Below are positions 23,774 through 33,419 of a DNA stretch of 64,000 nucleotides, piece after piece; within the stretch, counting starts at the first letter, position 1; every line of letters starts with the position of its first letter. The notes below the pieces were generated by a model, which did not search any database, had not been told where the DNA came from, and saw only the letters and a program-made list of their open reading frames with translations. The DNA comes from Hymenobacter sediminicola (lineage in GTDB: Bacteria; Bacteroidota; Bacteroidia; Cytophagales; Hymenobacteraceae). The position numbers were made by a program, and so were the translations under genes. The stretch is from contig NZ_CP060202.1 of assembly GCF_014250515.1 (NCBI RefSeq), positions 1,237,001 through 1,301,000 of the forward strand, in the 5' to 3' direction.

Positions 23774-25027
23774 CTACTGGCCAGCGCGCGTTGCGCGGCC
23801 ACCAAACGAATATGAAAGACCTACTGCCGCCGTGTGCACAGCCGTACGATAGGACCCATCAATACTGCTGACAACGTCGCGCGAGATATTGACGCGTGCC
23901 CGCCGCTCACCGCCCTGCGAGTAGCTATAGCCCATATCAAGAAGCAGATTAGGCTTGATGGCGAGGGTTAGGCCCAGTGAGCCACCCAGCAGGTTGGCAT
24001 CGGGCAGGTCGGCATTGATGTATTCGTCGCGGACGGGAGTTTCGTCGTAGCTCACCCCGGCTCGTACTGTCAGAATGGGTGTGGCCGTGTACTCTGCGCC
24101 CACCCGGAAGGCCATGGCATCTTCGTAGCGGCGGCCAGCTGTTACGCGGGTTGCGTTATCCATTTCGAAGTTGAGCGAATCGTAGCGGCTCCAGCTGGTC
24201 AGGTTGAAATCGAAGGTGACCAGCAGGTTTTTGGTCATGCGGTCCGCCAGACCCACCGACAGTGTAGAAGGCAATTCTATGTCGGTCCGGAAGCCCATGG
24301 AAGCAGGGTAGAGGGCGGCGTCGCGTTCCAGAACACCCGAATATGCGGCTTGGCCATTGTCCACTTTCAGCGTGACCGGTGTACGGTAGCTGATGCCGAA
24401 CGAGAGGTCATCGGCGGTGCGGCCGTACAGTCCGATGTTGGCTCCGTAGCCTCTCCCGCTACCCTCAAATCGGGCCTGGGCGCTCCGGTCGTCATATTGG
24501 CCCAGGGCCCGTTGCTGCTGCAAGTCGCCGTAGGCATAAATAAACCCGGCTCCAACGCTGAAATTGTCGTTGATCTGGTATGCCACCGTCGGCTGCACAT
24601 ACACAGTGGAGAGGCGGGATTCCTGCACTACACTGCGCCCTTCCCAATCAGAAGGCCAAGTAGTTTTATAGCCGAAAGGCTGGTTCACGCTCAGGCCTAT
24701 ACTCACCTTGGGAGCCACCCGCGCTGCCGCATAGAGGTAGCCCGATGGTTGCGGCTCCAGCTCCTGGCGCGTCTGCCGCCTAGAGTCGGTGCCCACAAAT
24801 GAAGATAGCCGTGCTGTGCCCATTCCGCCCACGCTCACATGAATCAGCGAATCGAGGTGCCCGATAGCGCCGGGATTGTAGTACATCACCGCAATGTCGC
24901 GGGTGTAAGCAGTGCTGGCCCCACCCAGGCCCAGGAGCCGCGCACTCTGCGGCCCCGACTGGAAACCGCCCGCTGTGGCGGACATCGAAAGAAACAGTAA
25001 ACCAGAAAAAAGGTAACGACGCGTCAT
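23774..25027 (-). CDS. OmpP1/FadL family outer-membrane transporter
   Basis: Beta-barrel that admits long-chain fatty acids or other hydrophobic compounds. The 417-residue product from the ATG at 25027 has a signal peptide (RRYLFSGLLFLSMSATAGG), then the family N-terminal stretch GPQSARLLGLGGASTAYTRD and AVMYYNPGAIGHLDS, which forms the plug hatch, and alternating amphipathic strands up to the C-terminal AVGLSYSFGGRA. The upstream in-frame ATG at 25057 would place non-signal residues in front. It is the promoter-proximal gene of a two-gene unit with the SGNH lipoprotein. Confidence 0.9.
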   Translation of the reverse strand: MTRRYLFSGLLFLSMSATAGGFQSGPQSARLLGLGGASTAYTRDIAVMYYNPGAIGHLDSLIHVSVGGMGTARLSSFVGTDSRRQTRQELEPQPSGYLYAAARVAPKVSIGLSVNQPFGYKTTWPSDWEGRSVVQESRLSTVYVQPTVAYQINDNFSVGAGFIYAYGDLQQQRALGQYDDRSAQARFEGSGRGYGANIGLYGRTADDLSFGISYRTPVTLKVDNGQAAYSGVLERDAALYPASMGFRTDIELPSTLSVGLADRMTKNLLVTFDFNLTSWSRYDSLNFEMDNATRVTAGRRYEDAMAFRVGAEYTATPILTVRAGVSYDETPVRDEYINADLPDANLLGGSLGLTLAIKPNLLLDMGYSYSQGGERRARVNISRDVVSSIDGSYRTAVHTAAVGLSYSFGGRATRAGQ

Positions 25028-25150
25028 GCAGGCTGGGTTTCGGACAATAGGCCGCAAAGGTAGCGCAATGGCGGGATTAAGTGATTAAGTAATTGAGGTA
25101 TTAAGTGGGTGAAAAGCGGCTCTGCTTTAGGAGTAACCAACGCCAGCAAA

Positions 25151-26212
25151 TCACCGCTTCACTCCCAGGCTGTCGAGCGTGTGTTGATAGCGGCGGGCGT
25201 TGCGCTTGTGGTCGGCGTACGTTTCAGCGAAATCGGAAAATCCGCTTAGGTCCGGGCGCGCGCAAAAGAATAGGTAGCGGTGCGCGGCCGGCTGCAACAC
25301 GGCATTCAGGCTCTGGCGGTTGGCCGAGGTAATGGGGCCGGGTGGCAAGCCTTTGTGCTTGTATGTGTTGTAGGGCGAGTCCACGAGCTTGTCGCGGTTG
25401 AGCACGCGCTTCACGCCGAAGTTGCCAATAGCCCAGAGCAGCGTGGGGTCGGCCTGCAGGCGCATACCGCGCCGCAGCCGGTTCAGATACACGCCCGCAA
25501 TAAGGGGTTTGTCTTCTTTCTTGGCCGTTTCGCGCTGCACAATGCTGGCCAGTATGTGCACTTCCACGGGCGAAAGGCCCAGCGAATCGGCGCGCTGCCG
25601 GCGCTGCACCGTCCAGAACCGTTGGTGCGTGGCCGCCGCCGAATCCAGAAACGTGCGGGCCGAGGTGTTCCAGAAGCAGCGGTAGGGCCCGGGCAGAAAC
25701 AGGGTCAGAATGGTGGTGGTATCGAGCTGGTAGCGGCGGCGCAGAAACGCATTGTCCTGCAGCAGCCGGCGCAGTTCCATCGAATCGGCTTCTAGCTGCC
25801 GGCTGATCTGGCGCGTTAGCTGGGGCTTGTATTTAAACGCATCGAGGGTAAAGGCCACCGTTTCCTGGCGGCCAGCCATTAGCATATTCAGCAGTGCGGC
25901 GTTGCTGAGGCCTGCTTCCAGGCGGTAGCGGCCGGATTTCACCTGCCGGGCATAGTCGCGCTGGGCTGCCAGCCACTCGAACGTAGCCGGATCGAGCAAC
26001 AACTCCTGCCGCCGAAGCGAGTCGCGCACTGCCGGCCAGCCCGCGCCCGTCCGGATGTAGAGGTAAGCCGGACCGTACGGCGACTCGGCCACATTGGGCT
26101 GCCACAGCACGCGCCATGCACCATACAGCGCCGCGCTGCCAGCCAGCAGCAGCACAATCAAGAGCCAAAGTACTACACGGCGACGAACAGAGGAACGAGC
26201 GGAAACAGTCAA
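25151..26212 (-). CDS. mltG: Endolytic murein transglycosylase
   Basis: Inner-membrane lytic transglycosylase (YceG family) that cleaves nascent peptidoglycan and ends glycan strand growth. The 353-residue product has one N-terminal membrane helix (VVLWLLIVLLLAGSAALYG), then the family core: LASIVQRETAKKEDKPLIAG with the catalytic Glu, VYLNRLRRGMRLQADPT, DSPYNTYKHKGLPPGPI and NRQSLNAVLQPA. It lies downstream of the ScfR-type regulator on the same strand, separated by a hairpin, and is probably transcribed separately. Confidence 0.95.
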   Translation of the reverse strand: MTVSARSSVRRRVVLWLLIVLLLAGSAALYGAWRVLWQPNVAESPYGPAYLYIRTGAGWPAVRDSLRRQELLLDPATFEWLAAQRDYARQVKSGRYRLEAGLSNAALLNMLMAGRQETVAFTLDAFKYKPQLTRQISRQLEADSMELRRLLQDNAFLRRRYQLDTTTILTLFLPGPYRCFWNTSARTFLDSAAATHQRFWTVQRRQRADSLGLSPVEVHILASIVQRETAKKEDKPLIAGVYLNRLRRGMRLQADPTLLWAIGNFGVKRVLNRDKLVDSPYNTYKHKGLPPGPITSANRQSLNAVLQPAAHRYLFFCARPDLSGFSDFAETYADHKRNARRYQHTLDSLGVKR

Positions 26213-26243
26213 ATGAACAGGATAAGCAGGTAAGGCAACGCCA

Positions 26244-26278
26244 TAAAGATAACGGCTACCCCGGGGAGGGCAGCCGTT
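26244..26278 (-). promoter_or_regulatory. Hairpin and -7-like element before mltG
   Basis: AACGGCT (26251-26257) and AGCCGTT (26272-26278) form a short stem with an inner ACCCC/GGGG pair, a possible terminator for the upstream regulator gene. It overlaps minus-strand TATCTTTA (26251-26244), one base off TAnnTTTG, which could be the mltG promoter. Confidence 0.4.
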
Positions 26279-26332
26279 TGAGCGGGTTGTGAAAACTTGG
26301 GAAGGAGGCTACGCCCTTATACCCAGGGCCAG

Positions 26333-27817
26333 TTAGCCGCCATTCACTAATGCCGCAATAGCGTCGGCGGCTTCGCGCTGGCGCTGGCGGCGCGCTATTT
26401 CCACGGGCGGTGCTGCCCGGACTTCGCAATCCGGAATGGAACACCGTTCACACGTTTCATTAACGCGCTTTTGAATAATGGCCGGATCATCGAGGAACTG
26501 CACTTTTTGGCGCAGGTTATCGTCGCAGAGCAGGCCCACGGTTACGCTCACGGCCGGTTCGCCAGGGGCCCCGGCCCGCGCCAACGACAGACACAGGTAC
26601 TCGTCCTCGTTGGGGTAGCGCGAGCGTTGGGCACCCATACTGAAAGCAGGCGTTTCAAGTTGCGCCTTGTGCCGGGCCTCCTGAATCAGCCAGATGGCAA
26701 TCCAGCGGCGGCAATAGTGCTCATGCAGTTCGTTGCCGTGCGGGTTGTGCAGGCGAGAGAGGTGCAACTCCTTGCTCAGCAAGTATGCCGCTTCGGCATC
26801 AGGCTGGTCGAAGCGCAGGAAAAACAAGCTCTGGATACCGAAATAGCGTGGCAGCAGGTTGGTGATGCGCTGCATGAACATCTCCGGCGACACATCATAC
26901 TTCGTGAGCATGGCTTGCAGGCGGGCCGGCTGCCAGGTGGTTTGCCCGAAAAAGTCCTGCAGGTCGCGCACTAGGCTTTCTTCTTCCATCAGCAGCGCGC
27001 CGGCAAAGTAGGAGGCCTTGAAGTTGTTGAGCACCTCATCGAACGAATGTACCGGGAAGGTGGCATTCACGTAGGGCCGCTCCTTAAGGCCGAGGTAATT
27101 GAAGGCAACTTCGCGGCCCAGTACGAAGGCTTCCTGCGCTTTGCTCAGGCCCGGCCGCAGCAGCAGCGTGCGGGTTTTGGGCTGAAACACCGACCGGAGC
27201 CGTCCCAATGAGGCGTACTCGGCCAGCTTCTGCCGGTTGAGTGTGTAGCCATACTTCTCCACCAGCACCCGTTCCAGTTGCCGGGTATCGAAGGGGGCCT
27301 GCGTATTAAGGTTTTGCTCGCCGCAGAAAGTGCGCACATCCTGCTCCAGTTCCTCAAAATAGTTGTCGTGCATTTCCTGGTAGGAGCGCAGCGCTGCCAG
27401 AAAGAAGCTTTCCTGGCGCATTTCGTAGTTGCGGGCTATTTCGAAGATGGTGCTGATGAAGGCGTTCATCTTGGCCGGCGCATCGGCAATCAGCTCCACG
27501 ATGCGCAACGGGTCCAGCCCGAACATCTCCAGTGGAAACTCCTTCAGCAGATCCGACTGCAGCAGCTCCGAAATCGGCTCCAGCCGCCGGCTTAGCGTCA
27601 AGGAAGTCAGCTGGTCGTAGCTAACGCCCAGTACCTTGCTCAAACCCAGTATTTTATCGGCTTTCGGGTACTTTTTGCCCTTCTCTATCTCATTCAGGTA
27701 GGATACCGATACGTCGCAGGCGCGGGCCAACTCAGCGGGAGTAAATCCGCGTTCCTGGCGCAATTCGCGCAGTTTCAATCCAAATATCAACCGGACAACC
27801 TGGCTGTGGCTTAGCAT
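26333..27817 (-). CDS. XRE/ImmA-like regulator of the ScfR/RamB type
   Basis: Transcription factor of 494 residues from the ATG at 27817. Residues about 11-65 are an XRE helix-turn-helix (LKLRELRQERGFTPAELARA, VSVSYLNEIEKGKKYPKADK). The middle resembles the ImmA/IrrE peptidase fold, but the expected HExxH is replaced by FVLGREVAFNYL, so metal-protease activity is unlikely. The C-terminus carries the short-chain fatty acyl regulator signature ETCERCSIPDCEVRAAPP. Members of this family such as corynebacterial RamB control acetate and glyoxylate genes; here it is divergent from aceB and aceA, which fits that role well. Confidence 0.85.
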   Translation of the reverse strand: MLSHSQVVRLIFGLKLRELRQERGFTPAELARACDVSVSYLNEIEKGKKYPKADKILGLSKVLGVSYDQLTSLTLSRRLEPISELLQSDLLKEFPLEMFGLDPLRIVELIADAPAKMNAFISTIFEIARNYEMRQESFFLAALRSYQEMHDNYFEELEQDVRTFCGEQNLNTQAPFDTRQLERVLVEKYGYTLNRQKLAEYASLGRLRSVFQPKTRTLLLRPGLSKAQEAFVLGREVAFNYLGLKERPYVNATFPVHSFDEVLNNFKASYFAGALLMEEESLVRDLQDFFGQTTWQPARLQAMLTKYDVSPEMFMQRITNLLPRYFGIQSLFFLRFDQPDAEAAYLLSKELHLSRLHNPHGNELHEHYCRRWIAIWLIQEARHKAQLETPAFSMGAQRSRYPNEDEYLCLSLARAGAPGEPAVSVTVGLLCDDNLRQKVQFLDDPAIIQKRVNETCERCSIPDCEVRAAPPVEIARRQRQREAADAIAALVNGG

Positions 27818-27828
27818 AAGCAATAGGA

Positions 27829-27846
27829 CGTGCAGCTGACTGCACG
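27829..27846. promoter_or_regulatory. Candidate operator upstream of the ScfR-type gene
   Basis: Perfect inverted repeat CGTGCAG-CTGA-CTGCACG, 11 bases before the regulator's start codon. Its symmetry and place suggest a regulator binding site, perhaps for autoregulation. Confidence 0.4.
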
Positions 27847-28001
27847 CATGAGGAACAACAAACGGGAAACAGAGGCGCTGAGCACTAGTAGTTGTGGTAG
27901 GAACAGCTTTGCTACAAGGAACGAAAATTCAAAAGCTTTCAGAGACTGATACAGGCACAACCCCGCAAATCAACGCAAAATCAAGGGTTTATAAAAACTA
28001 G

Positions 28002-28043
28002 CGAAAATTCGCTTGTTTGATAAAATTCGCTGATGTATGTTTG
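28002..28043 (+). promoter_or_regulatory. aceB promoter with repeated AAAATTCGC sites
   Basis: TTG at 28013-28015 and TATGTTTG at 28036-28043, 20 bases apart, fit the Bacteroidota -33/-7 pair. AAAATTCGC occurs twice as a direct repeat (28004-28012 and 28022-28030), flanking the -33 and lying inside the spacer; CGAAAATTC also occurs at 27922-27930 and 28002-28010. These repeats are candidate operators for the divergent ScfR-type regulator. Confidence 0.55.
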
Positions 28044-28095
28044 ATGCATCCTCCCGAGGCAGTTCCTTTTCGGTCACTTTCACCTTCTCAGTTCT

Positions 28096-29727
28096 ATGTC
28101 GCCTTTTACTGATACCCAGCCGGCCGTGGCCGCACCCCAGTTTCTGACGCCGGAGCGCGTGAAAATCACGGGTAAGTATTCGCCGGAGTTTGCTGAAATC
28201 CTGACGCCATCGGCGCTGGCTTTCGTGGCCGAGCTGCACCGCCGCTTCGACCATACGCGCCGGGCGTTGCTGCAGCGCCGCGAGGAACGGCAGCGGGAAT
28301 TCGAGGCCGGAAAGCTGCCCGACTTTCTGCCCGAAACCCGCCTGATCCGGGAAAAGCCCTGGACAGTAGCACCTATTCCGGCAGATCTGCAGGACCGCCG
28401 CGTGGAAATTACGGGACCCGTAGAGCGCAAAATGATTATCAACGCGCTGAACTCCGGGGCCAAAGTATTTATGGCCGACCTGGAAGATTCTAACTCGCCG
28501 ACTTGGGCCAACGTGGTAGAAGGCCAGCGCAACCTGCGCGACGCCGTGCGCCGCACCATTTCACTGAGCACGCCGGCCAAAGAGTATAAGCTGAACGAGC
28601 AGACGGCCGTGCTGATGGTGCGTCCCCGTGGCTGGCACCTGCTGGAAAAGCACATGCTGGTAGATGGGGAGCCGGTTAGTGCCTCGCTGTTCGATTTCGG
28701 GTTGTATTACTTCCACAACGCCCACGAGCTGTGCGCCCGCGGCACCGCACCCTACTTCTATCTGCCCAAAATTGAGAGCCATCTGGAGGCGCGCCTCTGG
28801 AACGACGTGTTTGGCTTTGCGCAATGGTCGTTGAAGATGCAGAAGTGCACCATCAAGGCCACGGTGCTGATTGAGACGCTGCCGGCCGCTTTCGAGCTGA
28901 ACGAAATCCTGTATGAGCTGCGCGAGCATAGCGCCGGCCTCAACTGTGGCCGCTGGGACTATATTTTCAGCTACATCAAGCGGCTGGGCCTCAAGCCCGA
29001 GTTCCGGCTGCCCAACCGCGCTGAGGTGACGATGGCCGTGCCGTTTATGGCCGCCTACTCGCAGCTCGTTATCCAGACCTGCCACCGCCGCGGCGTACAC
29101 GCCATTGGCGGCATGGCCGCCCAGATTCCCATCAAAAACGACCCTGAGGCAAATGAAGCCGCGCTGGAAAAGGTGCGGCTGGATAAAGTGCGGGAGGCCA
29201 AAAACGGCCACGACGGTACCTGGGTAGCCCATCCGGGCCTGGTGCCGGTGGCGTTGGCCGTGTTCGATGAGCTGATGCCCGAACCCAACCAGATAGCCAA
29301 CAAGCGCGAAGACCTGACTGTGACGGCCGAAGACCTAGTGCGTGCGCCCAAGGGCCACATCACCGAAGAAGGCCTGAAGCTGAACATCGACGTGGCCGTG
29401 CAGTACCTAGAATCGTGGCTGGGTGGCAACGGCTGCGTGCCGATCTATAACCTGATGGAAGACGCCGCTACTGCCGAAATCAGCCGGGCGCAGGTGTGGC
29501 AGTGGCTGCACACGCCCGGCACCACCCTCGATGATGGCCGCCCCGTGACCGTGGAGCTGTATCGTAGCCTGGTGCCCGGGCAACTAGAGAAAATTAAGGC
29601 GTTGGTAGGGGAGGAGCGCTACGCCGCCGGCCGCTACCTCGAAGCCACCCGCCTCTTCGACCAGCTCGTGACCAGCCCCACGTTCATCGAGTTTCTGACC
29701 GTGCCGGCCTACGAGCAGCTGGCGTAA
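28096..29727 (+). CDS. aceB: Malate synthase A
   Basis: Glyoxylate-shunt enzyme condensing glyoxylate with acetyl-CoA to malate, allowing growth on acetate and fatty acids. The 543-residue length matches the A isoform. Motifs include [20 protein letters not shown] (metal/glyoxylate region), [45 protein letters not shown] and the signature [17 protein letters not shown] followed by [12 protein letters not shown]. It is first in a two-gene unit with aceA, 258 bases upstream, and is divergent from the ScfR-type regulator. Confidence 0.97.
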   Translation: MSPFTDTQPAVAAPQFLTPERVKITGKYSPEFAEILTPSALAFVAELHRRFDHTRRALLQRREERQREFEAGKLPDFLPETRLIREKPWTVAPIPADLQDRRVEITGPVERKMIINALNSGAKVFMADLEDSNSPTWANVVEGQRNLRDAVRRTISLSTPAKEYKLNEQTAVLMVRPRGWHLLEKHMLVDGEPVSASLFDFGLYYFHNAHELCARGTAPYFYLPKIESHLEARLWNDVFGFAQWSLKMQKCTIKATVLIETLPAAFELNEILYELREHSAGLNCGRWDYIFSYIKRLGLKPEFRLPNRAEVTMAVPFMAAYSQLVIQTCHRRGVHAIGGMAAQIPIKNDPEANEAALEKVRLDKVREAKNGHDGTWVAHPGLVPVALAVFDELMPEPNQIANKREDLTVTAEDLVRAPKGHITEEGLKLNIDVAVQYLESWLGGNGCVPIYNLMEDAATAEISRAQVWQWLHTPGTTLDDGRPVTVELYRSLVPGQLEKIKALVGEERYAAGRYLEATRLFDQLVTSPTFIEFLTVPAYEQLA

Positions 29728-29740
29728 GGACCTGCGCCTG

Positions 29741-29837
29741 GAAGTGGTGCTCCTGGCCCTGCGCTACGGCATCCGGAACCGTGCCGTGGGGGCCCGCCGG
29801 AAGGTCTGCTACTGCTAGCGGGCAGGAGCGCCACTTC
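29741..29837 (+). repeat. Intercistronic stem-loop between aceB and aceA
   Basis: GAAGTGGTGCTCCTG (29741-29755) pairs with CAGGAGCGCCACTTC (29823-29837) through 15 positions including one G-U, enclosing 67 bases with further GC-rich pairing. A pyrimidine-rich tract follows. It could attenuate or process the aceB-aceA message. The remaining gap to aceA shows a second weaker GCCGGC pair and no ORF. Confidence 0.5.
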
Positions 29838-29985
29838 AACGCACCTTTTCTTTCCTTCTTCCCGATTTCAAAACTGGCTTCGGGCCGGCTGGGCAGCGCC
29901 TTGCCTTTAGCGCCGGCTATCCTATTCCCTTCTTTTTTTTCTCCAACCAGCGGCCTGTTTCAGGTCTGCACAATCTTCTATTGCC

Positions 29986-31266
29986 ATGAACAAGCAGGAA
30001 CGCATTGCCGCCATTAAGCAGGAATGGGCCACGAACCCACGCTGGAAAGGAATTAAGCGGCCTTATTCGGCCGAGGATGTAGTGAAGCTGCAGGGGTCGG
30101 TGCAGATTGAGTATTCGCTGGCCCGGCAGGGAGCCGAGCGGCTGTGGCACCTGCTGCACACCGAGGAGTACGTGGCCGGCCTCGGGGCTCTCACCGGCAA
30201 CCAGGCCGTGCAGGAAGTGCAGGCGGGCCTGAATGCTATTTACCTGAGCGGCTGGCAGGTGGCGGCCGACGCCAACGGTGCCGGCCAGATGTATCCCGAC
30301 CAGAGCCTGTACCCCGTCGACAGCGTACCGGCCGTGGTGAAGCGCATCAACAACGCCTTGCTGCGCGCCGACCAGATTCAGAGCGTATCGGGCGAGGGCA
30401 ACGTGCACTGGCTAGTGCCGATTGTGGCCGATGCCGAGGCCGGTTTCGGGGGCAACCTGAATGCGTTTGAGCTGATGAAGATGATGATTGAGGCCGGCGC
30501 GGCGGGCGTGCATTTCGAGGACCAGCTGTCGTCGGCGAAGAAGTGCGGGCACTTGGGCGGCAAGGTACTGGTGCCCACGCAGGAGGCCATCAATAAGCTG
30601 GTAGCGGCCCGCCTGGCCGCCGATGTGCAGAGCGTGCCCACGCTGGTAGTGGCCCGCACCGACGCCGATGCCGCCGACCTGCTCACGGCCGATGTGGACC
30701 CGCGCGACCAGCCCTTCATTCTGCAGGAAGCGGAGCGGACGTCGGAAGGGTTTTTCCGGGTGCGCTGTGGCGTGGAGGCCGGTATTGCCCGCGGCCTGGC
30801 TTATGCGCCCTACGCCGACCTCATCTGGATGGAAACCTCGCACCCCGACCTGGAGCAGGCCCGCCAGTTCGCCGATGCCATTCACGCGAAATTCCCGGGT
30901 AAGCTGCTGGCATATAACTGTTCCCCTTCCTTCAACTGGGCCGCCAAACTGAGCGTGGAGCAGATGGAAACCTACCGCGAGGAGCTGGCCGCTATGGGTT
31001 ACAAGTTTCAGTTTATTACGCTGGCTGGCTTCCATGCGCTCAACACCAGCATGTTTGAGCTGGCGCTGGCATACCGCGACCGGGGCATGGCTGGCTACTC
31101 GGAGCTACAGGAGCGCGAGTTTGCGCTGCAGAAGCACGGATTCAAGGCCGTAAAGCACCAGAGCTTTGTGGGCACCGGCTACTTCGATGCCGTGCAGAAC
31201 GTGGTAACCAGCAACCTTACCAGCACTGCAGCCCTTGTCGGCAGCACGGAGGAAGCACAGTTTTAG
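29986..31266 (+). CDS. aceA: Isocitrate lyase
   Basis: Cleaves isocitrate to glyoxylate and succinate, the first step of the glyoxylate shunt. The 426-residue product carries the catalytic motif [16 protein letters not shown], the N-terminal [23 protein letters not shown]-type segment beginning [10 protein letters not shown], the metal-binding [11 protein letters not shown] and [19 protein letters not shown], and [12 protein letters not shown]. Length fits the bacterial short form. It follows aceB and ends at a very strong terminator. Confidence 0.97.
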   Translation: MNKQERIAAIKQEWATNPRWKGIKRPYSAEDVVKLQGSVQIEYSLARQGAERLWHLLHTEEYVAGLGALTGNQAVQEVQAGLNAIYLSGWQVAADANGAGQMYPDQSLYPVDSVPAVVKRINNALLRADQIQSVSGEGNVHWLVPIVADAEAGFGGNLNAFELMKMMIEAGAAGVHFEDQLSSAKKCGHLGGKVLVPTQEAINKLVAARLAADVQSVPTLVVARTDADAADLLTADVDPRDQPFILQEAERTSEGFFRVRCGVEAGIARGLAYAPYADLIWMETSHPDLEQARQFADAIHAKFPGKLLAYNCSPSFNWAAKLSVEQMETYREELAAMGYKFQFITLAGFHALNTSMFELALAYRDRGMAGYSELQEREFALQKHGFKAVKHQSFVGTGYFDAVQNVVTSNLTSTAALVGSTEEAQF

Positions 31267-31278
31267 AACGCTGATTCT

Positions 31279-31328
31279 GACGACAGAAAAAGAGGCTTGC
31301 CAAACGACAAGCCTCTTTTTCTGTCGTC
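31279..31328. terminator. Strong intrinsic terminator after aceA
   Basis: A perfect 21-base stem (GACGACAGAAAAAGAGGCTTG and its complement at 31308-31328) with an eight-base loop; A-rich and T-rich tracts inside the stem make it work on both strands between convergent aceA and rnd. Confidence 0.92.
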
Positions 31329-31392
31329 AACTCGTCAACTAACCGGTAGACAAATAGTCGCCGAAATTCGACTAGTCCGCAAAAATCACCAG

Positions 31393-32562
31393 TTAGAAAG
31401 GAGTAGCTATCTGCTGATAATCTAGGCCGTGGCGCTCAGTGGCTTCCTGCAATATGGTTTTCTGCCAGGGACGCAGCACCTGTTCAGTTCCCAGCTCGAT
31501 GATATCGGCTACGAGGCGGTTAGACAACACCAGGTTGGCGACGTAGCCGTTGATGTCGTCGGTGATATGGGTTTTGAGTTGTAGCAGGAGTTGCTCACGA
31601 GCATCGGCACGGGCAGCTTTGTCGCCACTGAGGCGCCGTCGGAACGGGAAGCGGCGCTGCTCACCGGCTTGGGCTGGTTCGGGCACCGCCACAAAGTTCT
31701 CAGGCGAAAGGGCCGAGAGTTGCTCCAGATACGGTGGGCGCTTTAGCTCCGGATGCAGGCCGCGGGCGGCCTTCCAGTCGTTGAGGTTGCGGGGCGTGTC
31801 GCGTACCAGCTCCGAAAGCCGGTCGTTGGCAAATACCATGTAAGGCGGCCGGTCGAGCTGGCGGGCTACTTGGTCACGCAGTAGATACAAGTCGCGGAAG
31901 AGCGGCAATTCCTGCGGCATGATGCGGTATTTGCCCGCAATGCGCAGGTAAGGCCGTTCGTCGCGGCTGTAGCGCACTTCTTCCAGAGCAGCGTTTTCTT
32001 CATCGGCCCAATGCTGGCGCCCCAATGCTACCAGCTTGTCGCGTAGCCGGTCCGTCAGCTCAAACAGGTACAGCACATCGTTAGCGGCGTAAAGCTTTTG
32101 TGCTTCTGTGAGCGGACGTTTCAGCCAGTTAGACTTCTGCTCGCCCTTATCTACCTCCAGCCCCAACTCGGCCTGAATAAGGCGTCCCAGGGAAATGTTG
32201 TTGTCCGATTCGCCGAGCAGCGTGTATTGTACGCTGGTATCAACGATGTTGCGCACATGCACGCCGTACACTTCATCCAGCAGCAAAATATCCGACTTGC
32301 AGCTGTGAAAGACCTTGGCTACCGCCGGCTCGCGCAGAATAACCCAAAGCGGCTCCAAGTCGTGGGCCGGATTGGTGAGCGGCAGCGGGTCGATGAGGTA
32401 CACTGTTTGCCCATCAAACACCTGAATCAGAGCCAGATTACGGCCGTAGCGGTGCCGCATGTCATCAAACTCCAGGTCGATAGCAATACGTGGGGCAGCG
32501 GCGAGTGTGTGCGCAGCTTGCTGCACTTCGGCAGCCGTAGTTAAGTAGTGAATGGTAGACAT
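31393..32562 (-). CDS. rnd: Ribonuclease D
   Basis: 3'-5' exoribonuclease of the DEDD-y group involved in tRNA and stable RNA 3' maturation. The 389-residue product starts at the ATG at 32562 (MSTIHYLTTAAEVQQ); a longer frame to 32706 adds an unrelated leader. ExoI IAIDLEFDD holds the DxE pair (the usual second acid is present), ExoII is VFHSCKSDILLLDEVYG, ExoIII is LYAANDVLYLFELTDRL with the Tyr and Asp. A C-terminal HRDC domain (RDLYLLRDQVARQLDRPPYM through LHPELKRPPYL) follows. It converges with aceA. Confidence 0.92.
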   Translation of the reverse strand: MSTIHYLTTAAEVQQAAHTLAAAPRIAIDLEFDDMRHRYGRNLALIQVFDGQTVYLIDPLPLTNPAHDLEPLWVILREPAVAKVFHSCKSDILLLDEVYGVHVRNIVDTSVQYTLLGESDNNISLGRLIQAELGLEVDKGEQKSNWLKRPLTEAQKLYAANDVLYLFELTDRLRDKLVALGRQHWADEENAALEEVRYSRDERPYLRIAGKYRIMPQELPLFRDLYLLRDQVARQLDRPPYMVFANDRLSELVRDTPRNLNDWKAARGLHPELKRPPYLEQLSALSPENFVAVPEPAQAGEQRRFPFRRRLSGDKAARADAREQLLLQLKTHITDDINGYVANLVLSNRLVADIIELGTEQVLRPWQKTILQEATERHGLDYQQIATPF

Positions 32563-32751
32563 TCGGGGGCGGAAAAGGGGCGGCTGGTACTGGATGACGC
32601 CTAGATAGGAATAAAGCCAACCAGAGTAAAGGTAAGTAGACCGGGCGGGCAAACCCAATGATGGCCATACCAAAACAGTAGGCGTGCCGAACACTCGGCC
32701 GGCCAATATAGCCAGTAGGGCGGAAGCCAGCCTGAAAACCGGATTCAGAAG

Positions 32752-33222
32752 CTAGTCTTCGTCTTCCTCGTCGTCGCGGGTGAAGTCCAGCTCGAGGGCC
32801 AACTGCAGAGCCTCCTGAATTGTGCTGTCCATAAGCGGTTGCGAGTCAGCATCGAGGGTGCGTTCGAAGAGGTTGAGCAGCAGTTCGCCTTCTTCGTTCA
32901 CGTAAAGATTCGTGTAAAGCCGTTCGAATGCTTTAGCCTCTTTGTGCATCACGGCATCTATTTCACTGATGGAACGAGCCAGAAGGGCACGGTGTAGGGC
33001 TTCCACTACTTTGCGGCTGTCGTCATGGTCGCCAAGGTCGGCCAGCAGCTGCAGAATGCTCATGGCTGTGCCCAGGCGCACTCGCTCAAACCGGAACGAT
33101 AGGTCGTTGGCGGAGGCGCGCTGGAAATCGGAGTAGGCAACCAGTGTGGAAGGCGTCAGGAAGCGGGCAGGGTCAGCTACCCGGCTAAAGGCTTCACGTA
33201 GTAGTTCTTCGTAGGCAGACAT
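32752..33222 (-). CDS. Small acidic protein of unknown function
   Basis: A 156-residue, mainly helical, acidic protein with the C-terminus FTRDDEEDED. No signal peptide, membrane helix or known motif was recognised. Codon use and a clean ATG with an upstream promoter-like TACCTTTG support it as a real gene. It lies 189 bases upstream of rnd on the same strand, so the two may or may not share a transcript. Confidence 0.7.
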   Translation of the reverse strand: MSAYEELLREAFSRVADPARFLTPSTLVAYSDFQRASANDLSFRFERVRLGTAMSILQLLADLGDHDDSRKVVEALHRALLARSISEIDAVMHKEAKAFERLYTNLYVNEEGELLLNLFERTLDADSQPLMDSTIQEALQLALELDFTRDDEEDED

Positions 33223-33323
33223 AACAGCAGAAAAGGCGGCGAACAGGCGGCTTTGTGAAAGCCAGCGGCTGATAGTGAGAGGAAATCCGACGGGAAGCAG
33301 TAATTTTCTGAAACCCTAGAAGG

Positions 33324-33331
33324 CAAAGGTA
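33324..33331 (-). promoter_or_regulatory. -7 promoter element for the small acidic protein gene
   Basis: Minus strand TACCTTTG, about 100 bases before the ATG at 33222. No clear -33. Confidence 0.4.
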
Positions 33332-33419
33332 CGATTGGAACGTACGCTCTCTAGTGCGACTCAGCCTGAGTTTCCCGTTTGCCCTACCTGTTCACTCTGC
33401 TCTCAAATTCCTCCTTGCC

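Noticed and set aside
26333-27817. ImmA-type toxin-antitoxin or prophage regulator
   Set aside because: HExxH is missing, and the C-terminal Cys signature and glyoxylate gene context point to an ScfR/RamB type regulator.
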